DNA of 64,000 bases from Zonotrichia leucophrys gambelii (Eukaryota > Chordata > Aves > Passeriformes > Passerellidae): assembly GCF_028769735.1 (NCBI RefSeq), contig NC_088178.1:6824001-6888000 (forward strand), given 5' to 3'. Numbering within the stretch: position 1 is the first letter of the stretch; every line of letters starts with the position of its first letter. The translations under genes were made by a program, and so were the position numbers. Positions 46,723-59,212 of the stretch are shown here, piece by piece. Under the pieces are notes generated by a model. That model saw nothing but the letters and a program-made list of their open reading frames with translations, did not search any database and had not been told where the DNA came from.

Positions 46723-48530
46723 GTTTTCCACAGACAAGGTGTGTGAGTTGATTCTCACATTGCTTTTGAGCTTAGTACACCTCTTCCTGCTCAGCAGTTG
46801 TATCTGAGCTACATTCCCAATCCCAAACTCAAGCAGAACAAGCTAATTGCTGAGAGACTTGCTGTACACAGAACTACTAGTTGCAATTTGAGTATAACAC
46901 ACAAGAAGGCTGACATTAAATTTTGCCATCTGGCCTCCATCAGCTCACATGGACTGGGGTTGTACACTTCATTTCCCATCACATGCCTTCCCAGTGCATT
47001 CCATGGTAGTCAGCCTTCAAAGGCATCAGTTATAATCTACAAGCCCCATTAAATTGTCATAAATATTCAGCTTTGGTGATAACCTCCCGAACACCCTGTA
47101 CTTGATGTTGTCTTTCACCAGGGAATAATTTCCCTTGATAAACACTGATGAAAATGCATTCAAAGTTAATTGATAGGATTTCCATTTTTTCACTCTGAGC
47201 ATAGTTACATTCAAATTTGCTCTGTTGCACAAGCCAAGGATCAGTTGTCTTAGAGAGGGACTCACTATGCCTGACTCCAGCATCTTCCCACAGGCATTTG
47301 TGTGACAGTCTCCTCCAGCCAGCCAGAAGTCTTTTGCCAGCCATTTTCAGTCTCAAGGACAGCATCAGTCTTGTGGTGGGAAACCTTATGAAACTGAAAG
47401 CTGCTGTCACCGTCAGCAATCCTGACACCCTCCCTGCCTTTCACACAACATGTGATTTCTCCCTGAAGAGATGTTTCCCAGAAAACAGATGTTTCTCTTT
47501 GAACCAGAATTATTTTAAAAGGTACCTTTTAGAAGTTTAATTTATCTTTTAGTGGCAGTGGTATCAGGAGCATCATCGTGAAGTCTGGCAGTGTTCCATT
47601 CTAAACGGAACTGATAGTACTGAACTGTCTCTAATCAAAACTTACTTGATATTTAGTGACAAAACCACCATAATTAAAAATACCAGCACAAATTTGTCAA
47701 GGTTTTTGCAACATTTGATATCATTAGTTCAAAACAGGAAGAGAAACAGCAAATATAGATGTGTTTTTGTATTGCTTATTGCTTCTGATGGCATCATGTC
47801 CACAGACTGCTTTCTGCAAACATGCCTCCATCTTACAGATCATTTCCTTCCTCAAAGCCCTCCAAAGATTAGTGACTATGTCAACATGGGTTTGTACAAG
47901 AGCAGCCCTCAGGGCCAGAGCAGGGTAGTTGTAAAGTTGGAAATGCTAAAGCAAAAATGCCTTAAACATATGAGTGTGTCACTCTGTTCTTAGTGGAAGT
48001 TAAAAAGCACCATCATTATATTAAGAATTCCAAATGTTTTCTGTTCCCTGCTGGTTTACAGTAAAATCATCACCCAGCTCCTAAAGATTCAGTGATTGCC
48101 AAAAGCTTCTCTGCAAAATTTCCCATTTTGTTCTCGTCCATTTGCCAGGTACCATTGCTGTTTCCCTTTTCCTGCTCTTGCTGTAGCTGGAGAAGCCAAC
48201 CTGGTTGTGTTTACTTTGCATGAACCAGACTGTGCAGAGGGAATCAGACACACAAACCTGCTGGGGAAAGGGCAGGGTCAGAGAGCATCAGGAAGATCTG
48301 AGGATTCTGTTACCTGATCTCATCTTCCAGCTCATGGATTGCTGCAAGGCCAGCTCTGCTGAGCTCCTCCTGCTTTGGGAATTAGGATGTCTGGGCACCT
48401 CACATCACTGGGCTCATCATGTGTAGGTTACCTGTGATCAAACCGTAAGGGAAATCACCCCGATGCACATAAAGGGAAATAAAAGGACAATTTATCCTTT
48501 CATTCTTGTTACTTGTACAGCAAATTAATC
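46723..48530. other. Unique intergenic sequence
   Basis: Frames of 107-123 codons on both strands around 47057-47540 overlap each other and lack splice context. No gene or repeat is called. Confidence 0.4.
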
Positions 48531-48752
48531 CACTCCCTATTCCCTGCTGTGAGGGTGGGCAGGCCCTGCCACAGGGTGCCCAGAGAAGCTGTGGCTGCCC
48601 CTGGATCCCTGGCAGTGCCCAAGGCCAGGCTGGATGGGGCTTGGAGCAACCATAGATAGTGGAAGGTGTCCCTGACCATGGCAGGGGAGTTGGGTGAGGT
48701 GATCTTTAAGATCTCTTCCAACCCAAACCAGTTTGGGATTTTGTGATTCTAT
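48531..48752 (+). repeat. CR1 LINE 3' end
   Basis: Plus orientation: GTGAGGGTGGGCAGGCCCTG, CCAGAGAAGCTGTGGCTGCC, CCATGGCAGGGGAGTTGGGT, TCTTCCAACCCAAACCAG, then GGGATTTTGTGATTCT. Confidence 0.94.
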
Positions 48753-50799
48753 TGATGGGATTTTCAAAGCAAAGCCACAATTTTAGCATCCAAAGTTGAT
48801 TTATTTACAATTAAATCCTTAATAGCAGGTGTTTGGAAGTATTTAAGCCTTGAAGAAAAGGAAAAGCTCCAGGCGCTTTTGAAAGGGCTCTATTTTTCAC
48901 AAGTTATCCATCAGCCTTTTTCCTTGGAAAAGGCACAGAGTTCAGTCTCTTTGTCCTAAAATTTCCAGATCAGGATATGCAAATAGTGGGGCTTGGCTGT
49001 CTTGTTCATCATTTGGGGAGAATTTATGCTACTTTCCATGGATACTGGGCCATGATGAAGCATATTGCACTCAAAAAATATAGAGAGATCCACAGAAAGA
49101 GATCAGTCCCTAGGGATTTACCCTAAAAACAGACTGGGATGTCAGTTAGATGCCTAATGGGATTTTCAAAAGTACCTTCACAGACTCAGCATCCAGTTGC
49201 ACTGAGATTTAGGCATCTCATTTTCTTTTTCTTAGATTTTCCTTTGAAAATGTGATGTCTGAGTGCCAATTGCATTTCTAGGGACACAAGGATCTCTGGA
49301 AATTGAGCTTCAATTAATTTGCCAGGCAGCACATGCTATGTCAGAGAACAAGTGCAAGAGCTCTCCAGGCTGCTGGCTGTGGCTCTGTTAGGAGCTCATC
49401 CTTGGGCACTGAAGACATTTCAGTACATGAGAACATCTGACTGACATGAACAAAAACACTTGTAAATAAAGATATTGACCCTTATAGAACTATATTAGGA
49501 AAGAAATTTATATATATAATATAGATATATTGAAAAATATATCCTAGGCCTCTCCATTCCACATTAACTGGAAGAAATAACATGTATTTCTAATTCCACC
49601 CATGGAGGAAAAAAAGGGAAAATTTTAAATTAACTTAAATTTTAGCTCTAAAAGACTGAATTAAATTATTTTTACGTCCTCTCTAGATCTTATTTGTTTC
49701 CTATAGTGGCTGAACTCTTCCTGTGCATATTATCATATTATTTCCTATTTATTTCTTTTGAAATCCCTCCTTTAGGGCTCTGCATCCTACACTCCCTCTT
49801 ATTTTTCATGGAGATTTTTACCATGAATAAAAGAGGAGCAGACAGAGTTAAGGTAAAGAATACTTTATTTAACTTGGCCTCTTCCTGGACCTACATATTT
49901 GTTTATGATTTGCAAGATTCTTGCTTTCATCCAGGCAGAAAATAGTTGCTAAGAAGCAGCATTGCTTTATAAAAGGCAGAGGCAGGGCTTGATCCTGCCC
50001 TGACTTGTGCTTGTGGCTACTCCCTCCCCAAGGGAGGGAACTTGGATATACCTCCCACCTTTGCACTAATCTGTGTGTCTGTACAGCTCACAGTGTCCTG
50101 CTTTGGGCTTGGATAAAATCTGGACACATGGGTATATATGTGTAAATACACACACACATGTATATACACAGAGATAAAAAGGAATTATATTTTTGTTTTT
50201 GTCAGTATTTCTGGGTGCACTGGTGCAAATCAACTTAAAGCTTAGTGACTGCCTTCTTAAATGCATGAATTTAAGTTTGCTGGTGTATGAAGCTGGTCCA
50301 CTGATTTTTGCCTTGGAAAAATCCATCTTAAAAACCTTGCATCAGATTTTTGAGGTTTTTGCCAGATTTGAAACACAAAAGTGAAAAGCTTTGAATCAAA
50401 GCAGAGAGCTTTGTAATATATACAAAAACTGTCAAATAATGTCTCAGCTTTTTCTGCCTTGTCATGCCTCTGCCATTACTTTTACTAAAAACAAGTCTTT
50501 TGTTGAAATTTATGCAAGTGTGTGAGGTGCATAAAACTCTAGAAATGTTTGGAGATTTTGTTCCCTAATTCTCACTGTATTCTTATATTTGATCTTGGAC
50601 ACAGCAGCCAGTATGTTGCTTGTTGCTTCTCAGCTCATTAAACAGACCAAGTGCCTTAGAGGAGATGAGTGCAAATATACAGAGTTTATAAATCTATCAT
50701 ACAATTGTAATAGGATATGAAAAGTGTGTATTATCTAATCAGTAATGTGAATTCATCTAAACTGGTGTAAAGCTACCATCCCACACAGACCCAGAGGCT
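48753..50799. other. Unique intergenic sequence with simple repeats
   Basis: It contains an AT-alternating tract at 49509-49545 and a TATATGTG/CACACA tract at 50131-50175 (imperfect dinucleotide microsatellite). No exon was recognised. Confidence 0.5.
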
Positions 50800-50985
50800 A
50801 GACTCAGAGAATCCTTCAGGCTGAAAATTCTTTTAAGACCGTCATTCCCCCAGCACAAGCCACCACTACCCCCTGTCACATTCACACGTTCTGAACTCTC
50901 CCAGGGACAGTGACTCCACCAATTCCCTGGGCAGCCTATTCCAACACTTGATCAGCCTTTCAATGAAGTAATTTTTCCTAATTAC
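50800..50985 (-). repeat. CR1 LINE 3'-end fragment, different subfamily
   Basis: Minus orientation: TCAGAGAATCCTTCAGGCTG, ATTCTTTTAAGACCGTCATT, ACAGTGACTCCACCAATTCC, CTGGGCAGCCTATTCCAACA. It belongs with the copies at 14592 and 28470 rather than the CATGGGCAGGG type. Confidence 0.85.
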
Positions 50986-53688
50986 TTCATGTGCTCTTAC
51001 TCTTCAGAGTGCTTTACACAGGTTACCTGACTCCCAGTATTGCTCCTGAGACAAGTCCAGTGCCTGGGTGCTGGGACCACCTGTGGGAAGCCACCCAAAG
51101 CACTGCAGTGGCTCCTTAAATCCATAGGAATGAGCTGGAATGAGGAGAAGTGCCATAAATTCCTGACTTGATAAGCCTGACAGTAAATAGGCCGAACTTC
51201 AACCCTAAACTTAACTCCTGAAATTCCCCAGGCATGGCACACATTGCCAGGTGCCTTGCGGCAATTTGCAGGAATTCTCCACACTCTGTGTGTAAGGCAG
51301 AGGTCTGGCTCAGCTGGGAGACGCTGGGATCACAAATGGGCCAACACACACGTGCCCAACTGCTCCTCCTTGGGATCATGGCAGAGACCCAGGAGAGGAA
51401 TGAGAGGATGGTGCTTCAGGAGAACACAGAGTTCCCTTTGGAGGCACAGCTGGCTCAGGCTGGATCCCTGGCACACAGAGTCAGGGCAAAACAAAACAAG
51501 GTTCAAAAGCAAGTACATGGAGACCAGGTTGTTACAGTTCTGAAACACCACAGAGAGGCCAAGGAAAAGCTGGGTTTAGTCATCAGTGGTTGTTTTGCTG
51601 ATCCAGCTGGGATTACACAAGGTACTTCAATGAGAATTTCAGTCGCACCCTCTACCTGTGTTTGTTATTTTTTTTAGGCTTACCCACTTTCATAGGCCTT
51701 AATATTTAATTGACTAGAAATGAACACAATTCCCAAAAAATGAGAGTGTAGCCTGTGTTTCTCAATTTTTCCCACTGCTGCTAACATTAATTTGTTTCAC
51801 TTTTGATTAAATAAGACAATTCTAGTACCTTCAACATGAACTTTGGATGTATATAATCAGATGTACAGCTCCCATATTCTATAATATCAGGTCAATACCA
51901 GAGTTTAACCCAACTTCTCAGCACAACTTTCTTAGCATTTGAAAACTTAATGTTTTGCCCAAATCTCCAGTTCTCAGGAAAACTTACTGCTTTTTCTCTT
52001 TGGTGTTGAAAAGCAAAACTGATTGAAAGTGTATTTTTAAAAAGCCAGTGGGAAGCTAAAAAGAGAAGTCACACATGACTCGTGGTCCTGGAAACAGCTG
52101 TGCTGCTTTTGGTGACAAAGGGCTGGCTTAGGCCTTATATAACTCCAGGAAAATCAATATGCAGCAAACGTACTGAGCCAGAAAGGAATCTGAGCCTAAA
52201 TTTTAAAAATCATACAGGCTGTCTCCTCTCATATCTTTAAATGGGGGTTCTTTGTCCCCCAAATACCTTATTTGCTGTCGTGAGTGATGCATTGGCAGTA
52301 GATTGGGTCACTCATAGGTGACAGGTTCAACATTAATCACTGCTGTATCTTAACAAACTGAGGAGTATGTTGATCCATTAAAAATTGCCAAAATCCAAGC
52401 TGCACTCTGCCTAACTGCAGGCATCTTCAGAAGAGATACAAAGGGCTGCATGGTACGGCCATAGCATTCCCATGGAAAGTCAGTCTCCAAAGATCTCTGC
52501 AAGTCCTCACAAAACTGTTCCTTTACACACCTCAAAAATATCCAGGAAACCAGGGCAAGAATGCTGGGTGTCTCATTAAGGCACAAATTCTATTTGATAC
52601 CAAAAATGCTGGACCTTGAAAGAATAAATCCTCCTCAGCACGTACTTGAAATGGATATTGCTGTGCCTGGCTGTTTTTTTCCCAATATTCCTGACAATGT
52701 TTTATCTGGTGTTTATGTTCACAGTAGTCTGTTCACAGATTTTTGGGTATTTACTACTCAAAGGTAAAGTAAATCCAAATATCTGGGATACATATTTAGC
52801 AACCTCAGGCCCCTTAGGGCACTGGTCCATCTCAGACAACAGAGAACAGAAAATGCTGTCTCATGCAAGCCCATGAGCCACTACCTGTGGCTCTCCTAAT
52901 GCCCCAGTGAGAGGATCCATCTCTCTATCACTGCACACAGCACTGCAATCCTCACCCCATGGGCCATGGCTGTAGTAGCAAAAGTAGGAGCAAGAATCAC
53001 CAGTGCCTGCCCATTCCTGTGCAAAATCAACCTGCTGAATGATTCAGGTTGGAAACAAGAAAAACTCCTCAGAAAGTTGATTCCTAGGTTAGGTGATTTC
53101 ATTGTGCATTAAACTGTGTCCCAGCACATAACTGCAGTGCTGCAGAACAGAAACAGTGCTAGCATCTAATGTCTATCATATTTCTATAGAAACAGATCTA
53201 GATCCTCCTAAAAAACTATCTCCTTTCTTTGTTATGAACAGAATTACAGGTGACTGTAGAATACATCCACTTTGCTCCCTTTTTACCCTCATCTGCAGAA
53301 CCCTGTAAATCTGTGTCTAACTGAGGTGTGTCTTGATGTGCTTTTCCATCAACCTTCCAAAGTTAATGCAGGTTTTGGACTTTTTTCCTCTAGTTTGGCT
53401 TGGCTTTTTAATTCTGAAGCTCAAAATCCTGGAAAGCTTGAGAATGTTTCCTTCCTTCATTTGCTTCAGCAAACTTTTCACTATGATCATGCCATTACCT
53501 ATTCTTTCCCCAAACATACAGTTTCCCAGTCCCAACATTAAATTTCTCAGAGAGGTAGCTAGGAAATATAGGAAGATACTTGCACAGCAATACCTGCAGC
53601 CAGCCAGTTATTTTGGCCATCACCCTCTATTGATGACGTTAAAAAGCTGAAGTTTTTAATCTTATCTAAATCATAACAATCTTTCTAG
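50986..53688. other. Unique intergenic sequence
   Basis: A 147-codon plus-strand frame at 51234-51677 has no recognisable domain or splice context and is not called. No repeat was recognised. Confidence 0.4.
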
Positions 53689-53758
53689 AAATATCTAGAT
53701 GTGATCATATAGATCACATATGGAAATATCTCTCTGTGATCATATAGTAGATCATATG
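53689..53758. repeat. 35-bp tandem duplication containing an inverted repeat
   Basis: Two adjacent copies begin GAAATATCT and share TGTGATCATATAG (53700-53712 and 53735-53747) and ATATGG. In the first copy TGTGATC and GATCACA (53700-53706 and 53712-53718) form a 7-bp inverted repeat around ATATA. The second copy has diverged on that side. Confidence 0.7.
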
Positions 53759-53954
53759 GTTTATCATATTCATAAGGTGGTCCTCTTCCAAATGGTTACA
53801 CAGAAAAGACATGGTACATGCATGAGCCACATTGCTCTTTCCCTCATAACAGAACAGCTTTCGGGTGAAAGTGTTAATACAGGACTTGCACGATCCCAAT
53901 TTAATTCACAGTTTTGCTCCATTCTTCCTTTGTAACTCCAATCAATGATGTGGC

Positions 53955-54032
53955 CTTTTTGAGCCTCAGCTTCTTAAGCTGCAAAATGAGGTCTATAAAT
54001 CTCTCCAAGTTGCTGTGAGACTACAACCATTC
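53955..54032 (+). repeat. MIR SINE relic
   Basis: GAGCCTCAGCTTCTTAAGCT, GCAAAATGAGGTCTATAAAT, then CAAGTTGCTGTGAGACTA follow the MIR order CCTCAGTTTCCTCATCTG, TAAAATGGGGATAATAA, GGTTGTTGTGAGGATTA. Short, but the three segments are in order and correctly spaced. Confidence 0.55.
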
Positions 54033-55247
54033 ATCTTGGTGATGGGATCAGAGATTACACTGGGGAAAAATTAAAGAAAATAACTACAGTAGAATTCCAA
54101 ATAACAACAGGGCATAATCCTGATTCATTCATAAAAAGGAAGTGATCACAAACCCAAGAGGGATTCAGGTTTCACTTACAGCTTTTAAACTGGAGTTTGT
54201 AAATGGTTCTGCCATTTCCCCATGAAACACATTCAGATACCCTTCATGTATATGCAAAAGGGAAGATAAGGCACCCCACAAAAGTGTCACAAGGTAAAGA
54301 CACTGGAGATTGTTCTCTCTACTGAAGAGTTGGTAATTTATCACCTTGGGGTTTGCCAAGTGCCATAAAAGCAGGCAATGGAAATTATTGAAGAAAGGAC
54401 ATTGAGAAGACAAAGCCAAAAATGAACAAGAGGCAAAAATTCAAGAGATGAATTCTTCATCCCTTGAATTTTCTCTCTTCATCTTCAAGACAGGAGGACA
54501 GATTATCAGTTTGGGGAAAAAGCAACACAACATTCTCAGTTTCTTTTTAATACTTTGGGCCTCAGCAATACAAAGTGGACTGATATAAAATGAACATCTG
54601 TTTTGTTTACTCTAGTGCCTACCAGAATTGACAAAAGCTGAATACATTCTCCATTTTTTGGAGTGGCTATGTAAATTTTTGGTCTATGTGTATTATCTGA
54701 ACATGGTAGAAAACCACTAATGCCTTTTTCTCTTTTTCCTAAATGTATATCAGTCCTAATATAGGAGACCTGCATGGTAATTAAGATTGTAAAACTGTAA
54801 GTAAAACGTGCTGCAATTATCTGAGTAATTTGGTTCAAATCAACTCAGAGATTAATGAAGTAAATGCTTCTGCAGTCAATTATTTCCCACAGCTCCACAC
54901 TGGGCCAGTTCTTGCTCCAACCAAGTTCAAAGGAAGACATGCCTTTAAATCTGACAAGAGGAGAAATTTGCTATTGACTGGTAGGGATGGATGGCTGCAG
55001 AGCTTTGAAGCTGGAATAAAACACACAAGGCCATCACACACCAGCAGTTGTCTTGGCACCACAAACATTTACATATCAGCATGCTACACACTTCATTTTA
55101 TGTGTGACAGTAAAATAACTGAGATTTTAATATGAGGGGCAATGTAGAGTATTTCATCTTAATAAAAGCAGAGTTTATTGTTTAACTTCCTCTCCTGACT
55201 ATCCTGGTATGTACAAAAGGTAAGAAGGGCACAATGAAATGCACAGA
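54033..55247. other. Unique intergenic sequence
   Basis: Frames of about 100 codons on both strands at 54536-55135 have no splice or start context. Nothing else was recognised. Confidence 0.4.
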
Positions 55248-55716
55248 TACAGATGCTTGAGCGTGTCCAGAGGAGGGCAGCTAGGCTGGTGAGGAGCTGG
55301 GAACACAGACCCTGTGAGGAACCACTGAGGGAGCTGGGGCTGTTCAGCCTGGAGAAAAGGAGGCTCAGGGGTGACCTTATCACTCTCTGCAGCTCCCTGA
55401 AAGGTGCCTGCAGTCAGGTGGGGTTGGGCTCTTTCTCCAGGCAGCACTGACAGAACCAGAGAACACAGTCTCAAGCTGTGCCAAGGGAAATATAGGTTGT
55501 ATAGTAGGAAAAGGTTTTTCACAGAAAGAGTCATAAAGTTCTGGAATGGCTGCCTGGGGAGGTGGTGGAGTCACCATCCCTGGATGTGTTTAAGAAAAGC
55601 CTGGATGTGGCACTCAGTGCCATGGTTTAGTTGAGATGTTGGGGCATGGGTTGGACTCGATGGAAGAGACTTTAAGGTCTCTTCCAACCCAGTCATTCTG
55701 TGAATTCTGTGAATAT
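55248..55716 (+). repeat. CR1 LINE 3' end with ORF2 C-terminal remnant
   Basis: Plus orientation, about 470 bases. The first part still encodes a readable CR1 ORF2 C-terminus: [20 protein letters not shown], then [20 protein letters not shown], and after a frame disruption LYSRKRFFTERVIKFWNGCL. These match the reverse-transcriptase C-terminal tail of CR1 as I know it. The 3' UTR ends TCTTCCAACCCAGTCATTCT, GTGAATTCTGTG. It is a dead fragment, 5'-truncated and frameshifted. Confidence 0.96.
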
Positions 55717-58700
55717 ATATTTAAAGAAATAAGCTGGACATTTCCCTGCAGTGTTTGGGCAGCCAACAGCACTATTAATACTCCAGTGTAACACGAGGCA
55801 GCCTGTCGTGGTTCTCCCTCTCTGTGCTAAAAGGATGGGGCCAGAAAGTCAGATGCATGACCTTATAGTGGAATTTGCAGTCCTCAGGAGAGCAAATGAC
55901 ACTGCATGTGTGTCAAATACTCTTGTTGCATCTAGTCCATCCCCACTGGCAGCCATCAGGCTGAAATTTTAAATCTCTCCAGCCTTTTAGTCCCCTCTCA
56001 AGGCTGGGCAGTAATTTAGATTCTGGAAGGGACACTGGTGCTGCAGGAAAGGTATTTCCCACTCCAAATGTGTTCCTTTACACTTTTCCCCTGTGCTGCT
56101 TTACCTTCCATAACCCTTCCAGTGCTCATCCTGTTTGCACTCATGTGCATATCTTCAAAGTGCACTGCATTTTCATTATGAAGATGCTCTGTGTCTGCAT
56201 TACAAGATGTTGCAACTTGAGGTTACTTCTGTGCAATTAGTGATTCCTGATCCTATAAAAATATGCACTGAGTAGCTCTAAAATAAGACCACTTTGTTCC
56301 TGTTTACTTCTATTTAAATGGAATATTCTTGTTAAGGAGAAACTTGCAATTACTCATGTCCTTGTATTTTAATTATGATGATTTCCTTAGTAGAAACAGG
56401 TCATACTACAGATATTATACACAAACCTCTCCCCCTTAAATTGTCAGAGATTTGCTGAAATTAGCATTGCAACCAGAAGCTTCCAGCAGAATATGAAACA
56501 GGAGCTGGGAGCAGTGACGTGCTCTGTTTTCAAAGGCAGCATGCACACAGAGCGGCCTCAGCTGCCCCGGCTCTCCTTTCACCCACCCATTAAGGCAAAT
56601 CCTGCTGCACTAGGGAGTAAAATAAAGCTCTTCTTGCACTCCTGATACAATCCCTGTCCCCCAGATCCCTTCTGGTGAGCCCTAGGCTCTTCTAGTCTCC
56701 AAGGAGAGCAGGCACAGGCAGTTAGCTCCCTGCACTGAAGATCCACCCCCACACAGATCTCATGAGGGAGCACTTGGGTTGAAGCAGTTCAGCTAAAAAT
56801 CAGGTAATTCTGTAACCTGCCCTTAAATAGCATTCACATTATCTGCTTGCTGCTGCAGCTCCCTCTCTTTACTCCCTCCCAGGTATCGTGATCATCCCAC
56901 GCATCAGAGACACACCATATGCTGCACTTGCCGAAGTCCCCAAAAATTCTGATCAGTGCAGACTGCCCTCATCTTCTTTTCACCATATTCTCTCCAGATT
57001 CAAGAACTAGAAAACTTCATTTCTGTCATCAATGCCAGTCCTTGCACTTTGGTGGTGTCATCCAGGTCAGACAGCTCTCTCCATGCACTCCACTCAGCTG
57101 CGGGAGCAAACACCACTGAAAAGTGAAACATAAATATTAAATAGTTATCATTTCCTATGCATTTCTATGCTGCAGAATTAATTTACATATAGCTCTGAGG
57201 TCTTCAAACAGAAAGAGTTAGAGAAGTGCAAGGTACTGTGAGTTATGTGAAAGAAATAATTTCCACACAAACTGTACCTTCAGTTCAAAGACCTCACTTC
57301 CATGGAAGCTTTCCTCAGCCCTATCCAAACCCACACTATGACAGGTCAGGTGTGGCACTCACTGATGCTTCTGGAAACAAATCACACCAATAAAAGACAC
57401 CTGCCCCAAATGTTAAACATAACCCCCCCAGTGCTGAATGTCCTCCTGATATTGGTGAAATCAGAGGATCCATGTATCAGAAGGTTTGTTTTTTCAGACA
57501 CTGCAAGCTGCATCACAATACAGAGTGTGCACACAGTTACAATAAATTTCTGTGTTCTTTGGAATAAATTATGAGGTTGAAGATTAATTCATTTCTGTTG
57601 ATCAAGAAACAGCACAGTTCATCTCTGGCTTGCTCCTGTGCTCATTGGAAAACCAACCCTCAAGGCAGGGTTCTCATTAATCTGCCTTTGTGATAGCAGG
57701 GCTATACAGTGGGAACAGCTTTCCTTTCATGGGACATAAATTCTTCTACATTTTTCTCCTCTTTTTAAAATTAAATTACTCATAACATTACTATGGCTGG
57801 AACACATAAGCAGAGTTAAAGTGACATCAAATCTATTCTTCTGCTTGTGCATAGGTTACAAATGCACAGTCCAACTCTTAAGTAATTTTCTCCTCATAGC
57901 TTATGATGTTAGTATTAATTTAAAAAGCAAATTTGAAGGATGCTGGGTTCTTCTGTAAAAGCAGAAATAAGAGTTCTGTTGGGGAAAAAAAAGCCTCATC
58001 TTAGGAACTATGGATCTCTCAGTATAAATTTTCAGTTATTTTCTGGAACACTTTCTGAGCTGCTGATAGAACAGCATTCTTCATTCTCTTTTCCTGCCCC
58101 ACAGAGCAGCTAATTCCCTTCATGATCACCCTTTATGTTATTTTAGAAGCTCACCTGTCTCGCAGCAGGGAGGACAGGAAGTGCATCCCTCACAGCCAGG
58201 GATGAGTGGGAGCAGGCCTGTCCCCCAGGCTGTTGGTGCCCTCGGGCTGCTGCTGCTGCTGTGCTCTGGTGTTCCTGATTACAGCATCCCTTAATGACCA
58301 CGGCAGGGATGCAGGAGGCTGAAGAACACACTTCAGCCAAGGAGCAGCCTCTTCCAGCTGTGGTGGCATAACAGCAATTCCTGATGCTTCATCACAAGAG
58401 GATTTCCAGGTCTCCCTTTCCTCCCCTGGCACAACCCAGCACAGTTCTTCTTTGGGATAGAGGCAACCAGGTCTCTGTTTGTCCTCCAGAGACTTCCCAC
58501 TGTTACCATTCTTAATTAACATTCTGATTTTTCACTAGGACCATGAGTGAAAGCAATGATGCAGCTTCAGAGGGAGAAAACTAAAAAGAAGAAAAAGCAA
58601 ACTGGGAGCTACCAGGCTCCAGTACAGCCAGTGAACACTCGGTGAATGCAGCCCCAAGGACAAACAGTACAAAGCTCTCACTTGCATGCACAGTCAGAAG

Positions 58701-59088
58701 CTGGCAGAAAGCTGAGGGGTCAGGAAGGCAAACAATTCAAGTGCAAAGTGTTTTATTGTAACCCTCTGAACAGGATGTTTCAGCCAAAGAAGCTATTGTC
58801 CTTATGGAAGCAAGAAAGACATACAGGTGTATGAAACGAGTCAGTGTTTTTGTAATGTACAACCAGAATATATTTGCAAATATCACTGCCCAGCAACCAT
58901 AAATTAATATAGCTGAGAGGCTTTTAATTTTAACTAGGCCTCAAGTCCTAAAGAATCAATAACAAAATTTCAAGTTCTGTAGGAAAGCCACAAACTAGAG
59001 AATTTTTTTAAAGGCTTATTCCTGATCAGGAGCTCTTGAGCATACATGCAAAGTCACAGGGATTAGACTTTAGTCCACTCTCCTAAAA
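55717..59088. other. Unique intergenic sequence
   Basis: No repeat or gene was recognised. A short CAG/CTG-rich stretch lies near 58240-58262 (GCTGCTGCTGCTGCTGTGC). Confidence 0.45.
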
Positions 59089-59212
59089 ATCACAGAATCC
59101 CAGAATGGTTTGGGTTGGAAGGGAATCTCATCTTGTTCCAATCCCTTCCACTACCCCAGGTTGCTCCAAGCCCTGTCCAACCTGGCCTTGGACACTTCCA
59201 GGGATGGGGCAT
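59089..59212 (-). repeat. CR1 LINE 3'-end fragment
   Basis: Minus orientation: ATCACAGAATCCCAGAATGG, TTTGGGTTGGAAGGGAATCT, CCCTTCCACTACCCCAGGTT, CCTTGGACACTTCCAGGG. The CATGGGCAGGGACACC segment is deleted. Confidence 0.92.
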
